Shown: positions 41,071 to 48,888 of the stretch, in pieces | How the letters are laid out: each line of letters opens with the position of its first letter | How positions within the stretch are numbered: position 1 is the first letter of the stretch | Notes under the pieces: generated by a model | The model's input: the letters and a program-made list of their open reading frames with translations, nothing else | Told to the model about the DNA's origin: nothing | The model's database searches: none | Assembly (NCBI RefSeq): GCF_017833255.1 | Contig: NZ_JAFIBU010000001.1 | Span: 372,001 to 436,000 of the forward strand | Length of the DNA: 64,000 nt | Direction: 5' to 3' | Source: Paenibacillus sp. PvR098 | GTDB lineage: Bacteria > Bacillota > Bacilli > Paenibacillales > NBRC-103111 | Translations under genes and position numbers: made by a program

Positions 41071-41933
41071 AGATTCGTAAAGCGATTATCCCGGCGGCAG
41101 GGCTGGGCACCCGATTTTTGCCAGCGACCAAAGCACAGCCCAAAGAAATGCTGCCGATCGTAGATAAGCCTGCTATTCAATATATTGTGGAAGAGGCGAT
41201 GGCTTCCGGCATCGAAGATATTATGATCGTAACCGGTCGGAACAAACGAGCCATTGAGGATCATTTTGACAGATCGATAGAACTGGAATCGGTGCTAGAA
41301 GAAAAGGGGAGCTTCGAACTCCTAGAAATCGTCCGATCGGTTTCCAATTTAGCGGACGTTCATTACATCCGTCAGAAGCAGCCGCTAGGTCTGGGACATG
41401 CCGTTATGTGTGCGCGTAAATTTATTGGTGATGAGCCGTTTGCGGTTATGCTTGGAGACGATATTATTCAGTCCGATCCGCCGTTCTTGAAGCAGATGAT
41501 CGATTTGTACGAGCAGAAGGAAAGCGCAGTCATTGCATGCCAGGATGTGCCCTGGGATGATGTGAGTAAATACGGTATCCTATCTTTAGACGAGGAAGAG
41601 AGCGGATATCCCTTTATAAACGATCTGATCGAAAAACCTGAGCGAGGGTTTGCGCCGTCCAATAAGGCCATTATTGGCCGTTATATTTTGACGCCGGATA
41701 TTTTTGATATTTTGGAGCAAAGTCTACCTGGAAGAGGCGGTGAAATCCAACTGACTGACGCCCTCCGGGTATTGAATCGGCAGCGCCGAATGATCGCGTA
41801 TCCGATTCAGGGAAAGCGCTATGACGTTGGTGATAAGCTCGGGTATATCAAGGCGACGATTGAGATGGCGTTGGACCGTGAAGAATTGAGAGAGCCTTTG
41901 GAACAGTATTTAAGGCATCGGCTCGGGTTGTAA
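41067..41933 (+). CDS. galU: UTP-glucose-1-phosphate uridylyltransferase
   Basis: Makes UDP-glucose for cell-wall and lipoteichoic-acid glycans; called gtaB in B. subtilis. The 288-residue protein has the nucleotide loop IPAAGLGTRFLPATKAQPKE, the EEAMASGIEDIMIVTGR segment, VMLGDDII and the ligand region RGGEIQLTDAL. It overlaps the PHP gene by four bases. No intrinsic terminator is obvious after it. Confidence 0.94.
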   Translation: MKIRKAIIPAAGLGTRFLPATKAQPKEMLPIVDKPAIQYIVEEAMASGIEDIMIVTGRNKRAIEDHFDRSIELESVLEEKGSFELLEIVRSVSNLADVHYIRQKQPLGLGHAVMCARKFIGDEPFAVMLGDDIIQSDPPFLKQMIDLYEQKESAVIACQDVPWDDVSKYGILSLDEEESGYPFINDLIEKPERGFAPSNKAIIGRYILTPDIFDILEQSLPGRGGEIQLTDALRVLNRQRRMIAYPIQGKRYDVGDKLGYIKATIEMALDREELREPLEQYLRHRLGL

Positions 41934-41944
41934 AAACATGGCCT

Positions 41945-42100
41945 GATGGTGAGCTGCAAAATCATTAAGAACCATCATGGACATATGACCATCTCCAGCA
42001 AGGAAGGGATTGGAACGACATTGTCATTGATCTGCCAGACCATCTTTCAACTCAGCTCTGAGAGGCCGCTGTATAGTGTTTGTAGATGGTTTAAACTATA
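41945..42100. promoter_or_regulatory. Repeated ACCATC motifs upstream of the CarH-like regulator
   Basis: ACCATC occurs at 41971, 41988 and 42040, and its complement GATGGT at 41945 and 42085; two copies extend to GACCATCT. An inverted pair TATAGT (42072-42077) and ACTATA (42095-42100) lies closest to the gene. Five copies in about 150 bases is far above chance for a 6-mer, suggesting operator sites, possibly for autoregulation. Confidence 0.45.
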
Positions 42101-42154
42101 GAGCAGAAGCCTTTACTGTAGACTAGGGCAGGAATGGTTCGGGGGTTCGCTGCA

Positions 42155-43084
42155 ATGAATCAAAGACTGTACACGATAAAAGAAGTTTCGATGAGAACGG
42201 GCTTGTCCACTCAACTGATCCGGAAATGGGAGGAGCGATACGAAGCCGTAACGCCCTCCCGTTTTCCTAATGGGTACAGGGGGTATACGAATCGGGATGT
42301 GGAATCTCTGTTGTGGTTGAAGAAGAGAGTCGGGGAAGGCGTACCGATTGGACTTGCCGTGGAAGAAATGAAGCTGCTCGTACCCGGCCAAACGGATATG
42401 GCTTTGACGAAGCCGTATCTCGCGATTATTCATATGCCTAACGAGGCGACAGAATACAGGGAGAAGCTGCTGCAGCTTTTTTTGCGGCTTGACCAAATTG
42501 GCGCACAGCGGTTTTTCGACCAATTGCTCGCGCTGCATCATATGGATTTCGTGCTGCTGCAGATACTCGCGCCGGTCCTCGTAGAAATCGGAGAGCGTTG
42601 GGAACGCGGAGAAATATCGGAATTTCAGGAGCATTTCGGCAGTCATTTTATTCGTGAGAGGCTGCTTGCCCTTAAAAATTTATACCACCAAAGTGCGGAT
42701 GACCCGCTCGTAGTCACGGTTTGCTCGCCCGGAGAGCGCCATGAGCTTGGTGTGCTGTTCTTTGGATATTTTATGCTGCAAGAAGGCTTTCAGATTGTTT
42801 ATCTTGGAGCTTCTCCCTCGGAGAAAGGCATTATGGATTGTCTGGAGCAGATGAAGCCGGCAGCGCTGGCCTTCGGTACTTCATCCGAACGGCTGTTGAG
42901 CGAGGCGCTTCCGTTCTATCGGGAGCTGGACCGCCGAATTGCCGAGCTCAAGCTGATGACAAAGGTATTCATTGGCGGCTACATTGTCAAAGAAGACCGT
43001 TTGCTGCCGGGAATGAACTCGATTTATATGCTCAGCGGAGATGCTCAAGAAACAGTGAAAAAAATGAAACGTTTGATCGAATAA
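42155..43084 (+). CDS. MerR-type regulator with B12-binding photoreceptor domain (CarH-like)
   Basis: A 309-residue regulator: MerR winged helix (residues 1-70; YTIKEVSMRTGLSTQLIRKWE), a four-helix B12-binding cap, and a Rossmann B12-binding domain. The CarH signature Wx9EH is present (Trp149, Glu159, His160), as is ExHxxG with the lower ligand His196 (ERHELG). Known CarH proteins bind adenosylcobalamin, repress carotenoid genes in the dark as tetramers and fall apart in light. No carotenoid or photolyase gene is adjacent. The ATG at 42155 lies eight bases after GGGGGT; an ATG at 42134 is possible. Confidence 0.87.
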   Translation: MNQRLYTIKEVSMRTGLSTQLIRKWEERYEAVTPSRFPNGYRGYTNRDVESLLWLKKRVGEGVPIGLAVEEMKLLVPGQTDMALTKPYLAIIHMPNEATEYREKLLQLFLRLDQIGAQRFFDQLLALHHMDFVLLQILAPVLVEIGERWERGEISEFQEHFGSHFIRERLLALKNLYHQSADDPLVVTVCSPGERHELGVLFFGYFMLQEGFQIVYLGASPSEKGIMDCLEQMKPAALAFGTSSERLLSEALPFYRELDRRIAELKLMTKVFIGGYIVKEDRLLPGMNSIYMLSGDAQETVKKMKRLIE

Positions 43085-43094
43085 TTGGGTGAAA

Positions 43095-43145
43095 CCAAAA
43101 AGAAGTAGACCGGTTCCTATAAGAGGACCGGTCTACTTCTTTTTG
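43095..43145. terminator. Bidirectional terminator
   Basis: AAAAAGAAGTAGACCGGT and ACCGGTCTACTTCTTTTT form an 18-bp perfect stem shared by the convergent CarH-like gene and rqcH. Confidence 0.88.
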
Positions 43146-43146
43146 C

Positions 43147-44934
43147 TTATTTTACCGTAACCGGCATCAACTTGATCACTTCCGCATTGGGTGTGACGAA
43201 GAGTGTTTTCTGATGATCGTAGATGACGAAGCCGGGCTTGGCGCCGCTTGGCTTGCGAACATGCTTAATCAGCGTGTAATCGACGGGCACCTGACTCGAT
43301 TCCTTGGCTTGGCTGTAATAAGCAGCGAGCCGGGCGGCTTCATGCAATGTGGCTTCCCCGTAGTTGGTGTTTCGGATGACGACGTGAGAGCCAGGAATAT
43401 CCTTGGTATGCAGCCACGTATCCCCCGAATGGGCGAGCCGGTTGGTTAAGTATTCGTTCTGGGTGTTGTTCTTTCCGACATAAATAGGTATGCCTTCGCT
43501 GGAGGTATAACAGGAAAGCTGTGGCTTTTGATTCGGCTTTTTTTTGCGTCCTTTCTTACCGCGCCCGCGAAGGTATCCTTGTTCCGTCAGTTCCTCGCGA
43601 ATCTCCTGGATATCGGTTAGCCCTGCGCTTGCCAGCTGCTGCAGCAGGCTGTCCAAATAACCGATTTCCTCGTGCGCCTGGGTCATTTGCTCCTTTACGG
43701 CGATGAGGCTGTTTTTGCTTTTCGTATACTTTTTGAAATAGCGTTGTGCGTTCTCCGAAGGAGTCATCAAAGGATCGAGCTCGATCGTAACCGGACGCTG
43801 CTCCTCATCATAATAATTGATGACTTCGATTTGCCGCTCCCCTTTGCGGATCAGATGCATGGACGCGGTAAGCAGCTCTCCGAGAATGCGGAACTTGTCG
43901 GCATCCCGCGCTTCCTTCAGCGTTTCCTCGAGCTTGTCCAGCTTCTTGACGTTCTTGTTCCGTTCGTTGGAAATCAGCCGGATCAGGTCGGATACCCTTT
44001 GTTTGACGGTATCCCGCTCCGCCTTGTCTCCATAATAGGCTTCCAGACAAGAGCTGACCGTATCGTAACGACGGACCTCTCCGGGAATGTGGGTGAGCTC
44101 GGTTATGGAGAAAAAGGTTTTCCCGGTCTTCTCCTGTTCCACAATGACGGGATCGGGGCTTCCGCTGCGAACCTGCTCAGTAAGCGTGCGAAGGGGCTCC
44201 CACAATCTCTCTGCCGTAACAGTATGCGTCGAAGCATTGAAGCTAGGCCCCATGGCTCGGTAGACGAGCTCGCGGGCGATCAGCGGGCTAAAGCCGCTAA
44301 GGTGCTGCACCAGCGTCTGCTCCCAAAAGCGGGGGGAAGCCGTATCCTCCTGCTGGGCCTGGGCCGCATCGGCGCTTTCCGTCATCAGCTGAGTAAATTG
44401 GTCTTTGTTCAGCTCAAATGGAATGATTTTGTGCTGCTCAGGCGGCGCGATATAGGTGCTGCCGGGCATCACCACGCGGTAGCTGCTGATCGCCGGCGTG
44501 ACATGATGAATCCCGTCCAAAATAATGCCGGTGGCCGGGTCGGTCAAGATGATGTTGCTGTGTCGGCCCATGATTTCCACGATGACCGTTTTGACGCTTA
44601 GGTCTCCGAGTTCGTCGCGTTGGCGGATGCGGAAGTGAAGAACCCGCTCAAGCCCGGGCTGTTCGATCGCTTCGATGATGCCGCCATCACAGTGTTTGCG
44701 CAGAAGCATGCAAAACATGGGCGCTTCCAGAGGGTTTATAAAGCTTTGTTCCGTTAGGTGCACCCTTGGGTAAGTCGGATTAGCTGATAGAAGCAGCTTG
44801 ACGGTGCGTCCTGCAGTGCGGATCTGCAGAATGATATCGTTATTGGAAGGCATTTGTACTTTATTGATACGACCCATGACGCAGCTTTGAAGCTCGCGAG
44901 AGAGGCCATTTACTACGAGACCGTCTAATGACAT
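43147..44934 (-). CDS. rqcH: NFACT-family ribosome quality control factor RqcH
   Basis: A 595-residue protein, YloA in B. subtilis, that recruits tRNA-Ala to stalled 50S subunits and adds C-terminal Ala tails; older annotations call it fibronectin-binding. The order is NFACT-N (1-200), helix-hairpin-helix (about 180-260), a long coiled coil (280-430) and NFACT-R (450-570; VGKNNTQNEYLTNRLA, DTWLHTKDIPGSHV). The residues matching B. subtilis Asp97-Arg98 read Glu96-Arg97. It is divergent from the calcium ATPase gene, as in B. subtilis. Confidence 0.92.
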   Translation of the reverse strand: MSLDGLVVNGLSRELQSCVMGRINKVQMPSNNDIILQIRTAGRTVKLLLSANPTYPRVHLTEQSFINPLEAPMFCMLLRKHCDGGIIEAIEQPGLERVLHFRIRQRDELGDLSVKTVIVEIMGRHSNIILTDPATGIILDGIHHVTPAISSYRVVMPGSTYIAPPEQHKIIPFELNKDQFTQLMTESADAAQAQQEDTASPRFWEQTLVQHLSGFSPLIARELVYRAMGPSFNASTHTVTAERLWEPLRTLTEQVRSGSPDPVIVEQEKTGKTFFSITELTHIPGEVRRYDTVSSCLEAYYGDKAERDTVKQRVSDLIRLISNERNKNVKKLDKLEETLKEARDADKFRILGELLTASMHLIRKGERQIEVINYYDEEQRPVTIELDPLMTPSENAQRYFKKYTKSKNSLIAVKEQMTQAHEEIGYLDSLLQQLASAGLTDIQEIREELTEQGYLRGRGKKGRKKKPNQKPQLSCYTSSEGIPIYVGKNNTQNEYLTNRLAHSGDTWLHTKDIPGSHVVIRNTNYGEATLHEAARLAAYYSQAKESSQVPVDYTLIKHVRKPSGAKPGFVIYDHQKTLFVTPNAEVIKLMPVTVK

Positions 44935-45091
44935 TGTAGGAACAACTCCAATCCTGCAAAAAAATGATGTCTGTCTTTGTAAGTGCTACCCCTTATCATG
45001 CCATATTTTCTCTTCGAAGGAAAACGTGATATTTTGTGGCTTGTCTGAATACATTTAGCCTAGACGACCTTTTTGGGAGGGAAAAGAGCAG

Positions 45092-47875
45092 ATGAGTCAG
45101 AAACAGTGGTATCAAATGACGGCCGAGGAAACGCTGCAATCGTCAGGGACAGAGCCCTCAAAAGGGCTGACTGCGGAAGAAGCGGACAAGCGGCTTTCCG
45201 ACCACGGTAAGAACGAGCTGACGGACGGACAAGGCGTATCGCCGATCACGCTTTTTTTGAACCAGTTTAAAGATTTCATGGTTCTGGTGCTTGTGGGAGC
45301 GACTTTGATATCCGGCTTGCTCGGAGAATATTTGGATGCCATCACAATTATCGCCATCATCATCATGAACGGGATTCTTGGTTTCGTGCAAGAGTTTCGC
45401 GCAGAGCGTTCCTTACATGCGTTGAAGGAGCTCTCGGCGCCTAATGCAAAGGTATTGAGATCCGGGAAGCTGGAACAAATTCCGGCTCGTGAGCTGGTTC
45501 CCGGCGATATTGTCGTACTGGAAAGCGGTGACCGCGTGCCTGCCGATATCCGCTTTATCGAGGTGTACGGCACGTATGCGGAGGAATCGGCGCTGACGGG
45601 CGAGTCTGTGCCGGTGGCCAAGCATACCGAGGCGCTTTATGGAGAAGATGTAACGCTTGGAGACCAGCGTAATCTCGGCTTCATGGGGACCATGCTGACG
45701 CGAGGCACGGCCAAAGGTATCGTCATTCGAACCGGCATGAACACGGAAATGGGCAAAATCGCCGATCTCATTCAAAACACGGATTCGATGGAGACACCGC
45801 TACAGCATCGTCTTGAACAGCTCGGTAAAATTCTCATCGTCGTTGCTTTGGTATTGACCGTGATGGTTGTCATTGCAGGCATCGTGCACGGTCAGGAGCC
45901 ATATGCTATGTTTCTGGCAGGAGTCAGCTTGGCGGTTGCGGCGATTCCGGAAGGGCTGCCGGCTATCGTCACGATCGCTCTGGCGCTCGGGGTGCAGCGG
46001 ATGATTCAACGTAAAGCGATCGTCCGTAAGCTGCCCTCGGTCGAAACGCTGGGCTGCGCATCGGTCATTTGCTCGGACAAAACGGGTACCTTAACTCAGA
46101 ATAAAATGGCTGTCACCCACTTGTGGGTCGGCGGACAATGGTTGGAGGTTACCGGGAACGGCTACGACCCTCAAGGCGAAATATTGAAAAATGGAGAGCA
46201 GGCGGATATCCGAAAGAATCAAATGCTTCGCCGGCTGCTTCAAGTCTCCGTGCTCTGCAACAACGCATCGCTGGACGAAAAGCAATTCGACGGCAAGAGG
46301 AGAAAAGGCGAGGATGAACCGTCCAGCTTCTGGGATATCAAGGGAGATCCGACGGAGGGAGCGCTTGTTGTGCTAGGGGCAAAAGCAGGAGTCACACAGC
46401 ATTCGCTGGAAGGGCTGTACCGGCGGGTGAACGAGCTGCCTTTCGATTCGGAGCGGAAGAGGATGTCGGTTGTGGTGGAGCACCAAGGAGGACGGATGGT
46501 ATGCACGAAGGGCGCGCCGGACGTGCTGGTGCAGCAGTGCTCCTATGTGCTGTGGGATGAAAAAATCATTCCATTTACTCCAACCTTAAAGCAGAAAGTA
46601 CTTTCGGCCAATGAGGACATGGCCAAAAACGCGCTCCGTGTACTCGGACTCGCCTATCGAGATTTGAAGCCTGCTGACCGTGAGCTTCAGGAAGCGGAAT
46701 TGGAGTGCCAGCTTGTGTTTGTAGGCTTAACGGGTATGATCGACCCTCCTAGGCGCGAGGTGCGGGAAGCGATCGTTAAATGCCGCCGTGCGGGGATTAA
46801 GACCGTGATGATCACGGGCGACCACCAGACGACGGCGGAGGCTATCGCAAAGCAGCTGGGCATTCTGCCTCAGGACGGGCTGGCGATGAACGGCCGACAG
46901 CTATCCGCGATAACCGATGAAGAGCTAGACAAACGGGTAGATGATGTTTATGTGTACGCCCGCGTGTCTCCGGAGCATAAGCTGCGAATTGTAAAATCAC
47001 TTCAACGCAGGGGGCATACGGTAGCGATGACCGGAGACGGTGTAAACGATGCGCCGGCTATCAAGGCAGCGGATATTGGCATTGCGATGGGCATCAGCGG
47101 TACAGATGTTTCCAAAGAAGCGTCCGCGCTTGTGCTCAGCGATGATAACTTCTCCACCATCGTATCCGCCATTGAAGAGGGGCGGGGCATTTATGAAAAC
47201 ATCCGCAAATTCATCCGTTATTTGCTCGCTTCCAATGTCGGCGAAATTATGACGATGTTCTTGGCCATGATGTGCGGGCTTCCGCTACCGCTTGTGCCGA
47301 TTCAGATTCTGTGGGTCAACTTGGTGACGGACGGCCTGCCGGCGATGGCGCTTGGAGTCGATCAGGCGGAGAAGGATCTCATGCAGCAGAAACCGCGTCC
47401 GGCGAAAGAGAATATTTTTGCGCGCCGTCTGGGCTGGAAGATCATCAGCCGCGGTATTTTGATCGGATTGTGTACGCTTGCGGCTTTCTATATTACGCTG
47501 AAGCAGGGTGGCGACAGCCCGGACGCGCTCGTCAAAGCGCAGACGGTTGCGTTCGTAACACTCGTCATGGCACAGCTTATTCATGTTTTCGACTGCAGAA
47601 GCTCGCGCTCGATCTTTCACCGAAATCCGCTGCAGAACGTCTGGCTTGTGCTTGCTGTTGTGTCGTCGCTTCTATTGATGCTGCCTGTACTTTACGTGGA
47701 GCAGCTTCAGCCGATATTCAAGACCGTCCCGCTCGGCGGGTTCGATTGGCTGCTCGTTCTCGTATTTGCCGGAATTCCGACCTTCCTCATGGGTATCGGC
47801 AGCGTGTTGAGCGGTTCCTCCAAACGCAAACGCATTTCCTACGGGGGCGGACCGATCCGGCCTGCAGCAAGATAA
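45092..47875 (+). CDS. yloB: P-type calcium-transporting ATPase
   Basis: A SERCA-like P2A pump of 927 residues and about ten membrane helices that exports calcium. Motifs in order: TGES in ALTGESVPVAKH (actuator), AAIPEGLPA in helix 4 (calcium site), phosphorylated Asp in DKTGTLTQNKM near residue 330, KGAPD (nucleotide binding), MITGDHQTT and MTGDGVNDAPAIKAADIG. Helix 6 has NLVTDGLPA, completing the cation site. The ATG follows GGGAGG. B. subtilis YloB supports spore germination; a similar role is possible. Confidence 0.95.
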   Translation: MSQKQWYQMTAEETLQSSGTEPSKGLTAEEADKRLSDHGKNELTDGQGVSPITLFLNQFKDFMVLVLVGATLISGLLGEYLDAITIIAIIIMNGILGFVQEFRAERSLHALKELSAPNAKVLRSGKLEQIPARELVPGDIVVLESGDRVPADIRFIEVYGTYAEESALTGESVPVAKHTEALYGEDVTLGDQRNLGFMGTMLTRGTAKGIVIRTGMNTEMGKIADLIQNTDSMETPLQHRLEQLGKILIVVALVLTVMVVIAGIVHGQEPYAMFLAGVSLAVAAIPEGLPAIVTIALALGVQRMIQRKAIVRKLPSVETLGCASVICSDKTGTLTQNKMAVTHLWVGGQWLEVTGNGYDPQGEILKNGEQADIRKNQMLRRLLQVSVLCNNASLDEKQFDGKRRKGEDEPSSFWDIKGDPTEGALVVLGAKAGVTQHSLEGLYRRVNELPFDSERKRMSVVVEHQGGRMVCTKGAPDVLVQQCSYVLWDEKIIPFTPTLKQKVLSANEDMAKNALRVLGLAYRDLKPADRELQEAELECQLVFVGLTGMIDPPRREVREAIVKCRRAGIKTVMITGDHQTTAEAIAKQLGILPQDGLAMNGRQLSAITDEELDKRVDDVYVYARVSPEHKLRIVKSLQRRGHTVAMTGDGVNDAPAIKAADIGIAMGISGTDVSKEASALVLSDDNFSTIVSAIEEGRGIYENIRKFIRYLLASNVGEIMTMFLAMMCGLPLPLVPIQILWVNLVTDGLPAMALGVDQAEKDLMQQKPRPAKENIFARRLGWKIISRGILIGLCTLAAFYITLKQGGDSPDALVKAQTVAFVTLVMAQLIHVFDCRSSRSIFHRNPLQNVWLVLAVVSSLLLMLPVLYVEQLQPIFKTVPLGGFDWLLVLVFAGIPTFLMGIGSVLSGSSKRKRISYGGGPIRPAAR

Positions 47876-47883
47876 TATATAGC

Positions 47884-47917
47884 AAAGGGCTCCGCTTCAA
47901 AAAGCGGAGTCCTTTTG
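47884..47917 (+). terminator. Intrinsic terminator after yloB
   Basis: AAAGGGCTCCGCTT and AAGCGGAGTCCTTT form a 14-bp stem with one G-U around CAAA, ending in TTTTG. Confidence 0.85.
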
Positions 47918-48022
47918 TTTGCTTTTTTCCGCGGATTGGTTTAAAATTTTGCGTCAGCGGCTATGCATTCTTACGAAATTGCGATATAGTATGGGGAAAA
48001 TGCTCAAACAGGAGTGCAAACG

Positions 48023-48859
48023 ATGAATTTCACGAAAATGCAAGGTTTAGGAAATGATTTTATCGTTCTGGCCGGACATACCGAGCTGCCTCAGGATGCG
48101 GCCGAGCTGGCGGTCCGTTTATGTGATCGTCACTTCGGAATCGGTGCGGACGGGCTGGTGTATTTGCTTCCCTCGCAGAAGGCTGACTATATGATGCGCA
48201 TTATCAATTCGGACGGCTCGGAGGCGGAGCAGTGCGGCAACGCCATCCGCTGTGCCGCTAAATATATTTATGATCACGGAATGGTGGATCAAGAAACGAC
48301 CGGGCTCACGATTGAGACCATTGGCGCGGGACCGCAGCCTGTGCAGCTATCAGTGACGGGGGGCCGTGTTACAGCGGTTCGCGTCGATATGGGTGCACCG
48401 ATCTTGGCTGGGCTTGCGGTGCCTACCGTCATTGAAGCGGATCGGGTTATCTCGCACCCGGTTTCAGTGGACGGACGGGAATTCTTCTTTACCGCCGTGT
48501 CGATGGGGAATCCGCACTGCGTTATATTTACGGAGGATGCGCTGCAGGTCGATCTGTATAAGTGGGGGCCCGAACTCGAGAACCATCCGTTTTTCCCACG
48601 CCGCATCAATGTCGAGTTCGCCACGGTGCGCAGCCGGGATTATGCTGATATGCGCGTATGGGAACGCGGCGCGGGACCTACGCTTGCTTGCGGAACGGGG
48701 GCATGCGCCACGCTGGTGGCCGGGGTTCTGAACGGGCTGATGGACCGCAAGGCTACCGTATCGCTGAAAGGCGGCGATCTGCTGATCGAGTGGAACGAAG
48801 CAGACGATCATGTGTACATGACCGGACCTGCGGAAACGGTGTTTAAAGGAACGCTTTAA
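48023..48859 (+). CDS. dapF: Diaminopimelate epimerase
   Basis: Interconverts LL- and meso-diaminopimelate for lysine and peptidoglycan synthesis. The 278-residue protein has the two catalytic cysteines in EQCGNAIRC and LACGTGACAT, and the N-terminal KMQGLGNDFIV. The ATG at 48023 follows AGGAGTG by six bases. It lies between yloB and the methionine gene, a place where B. subtilis has neither. Confidence 0.95.
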   Translation: MNFTKMQGLGNDFIVLAGHTELPQDAAELAVRLCDRHFGIGADGLVYLLPSQKADYMMRIINSDGSEAEQCGNAIRCAAKYIYDHGMVDQETTGLTIETIGAGPQPVQLSVTGGRVTAVRVDMGAPILAGLAVPTVIEADRVISHPVSVDGREFFFTAVSMGNPHCVIFTEDALQVDLYKWGPELENHPFFPRRINVEFATVRSRDYADMRVWERGAGPTLACGTGACATLVAGVLNGLMDRKATVSLKGGDLLIEWNEADDHVYMTGPAETVFKGTL

Positions 48860-48888
48860 CGTACATGATGGGAAGAGGGGACGCCGCG

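Noticed and set aside
43672..44601. Plus-strand frame of 309 codons opposite rqcH
   Set aside because: Long only because of codon bias in the antisense gene; composition and lack of start signals argue against coding.
47272..48057. Plus-strand frame of 261 codons overlapping yloB and dapF
   Set aside because: Crosses the yloB terminator and lies out of frame within the conserved ATPase C-terminus.
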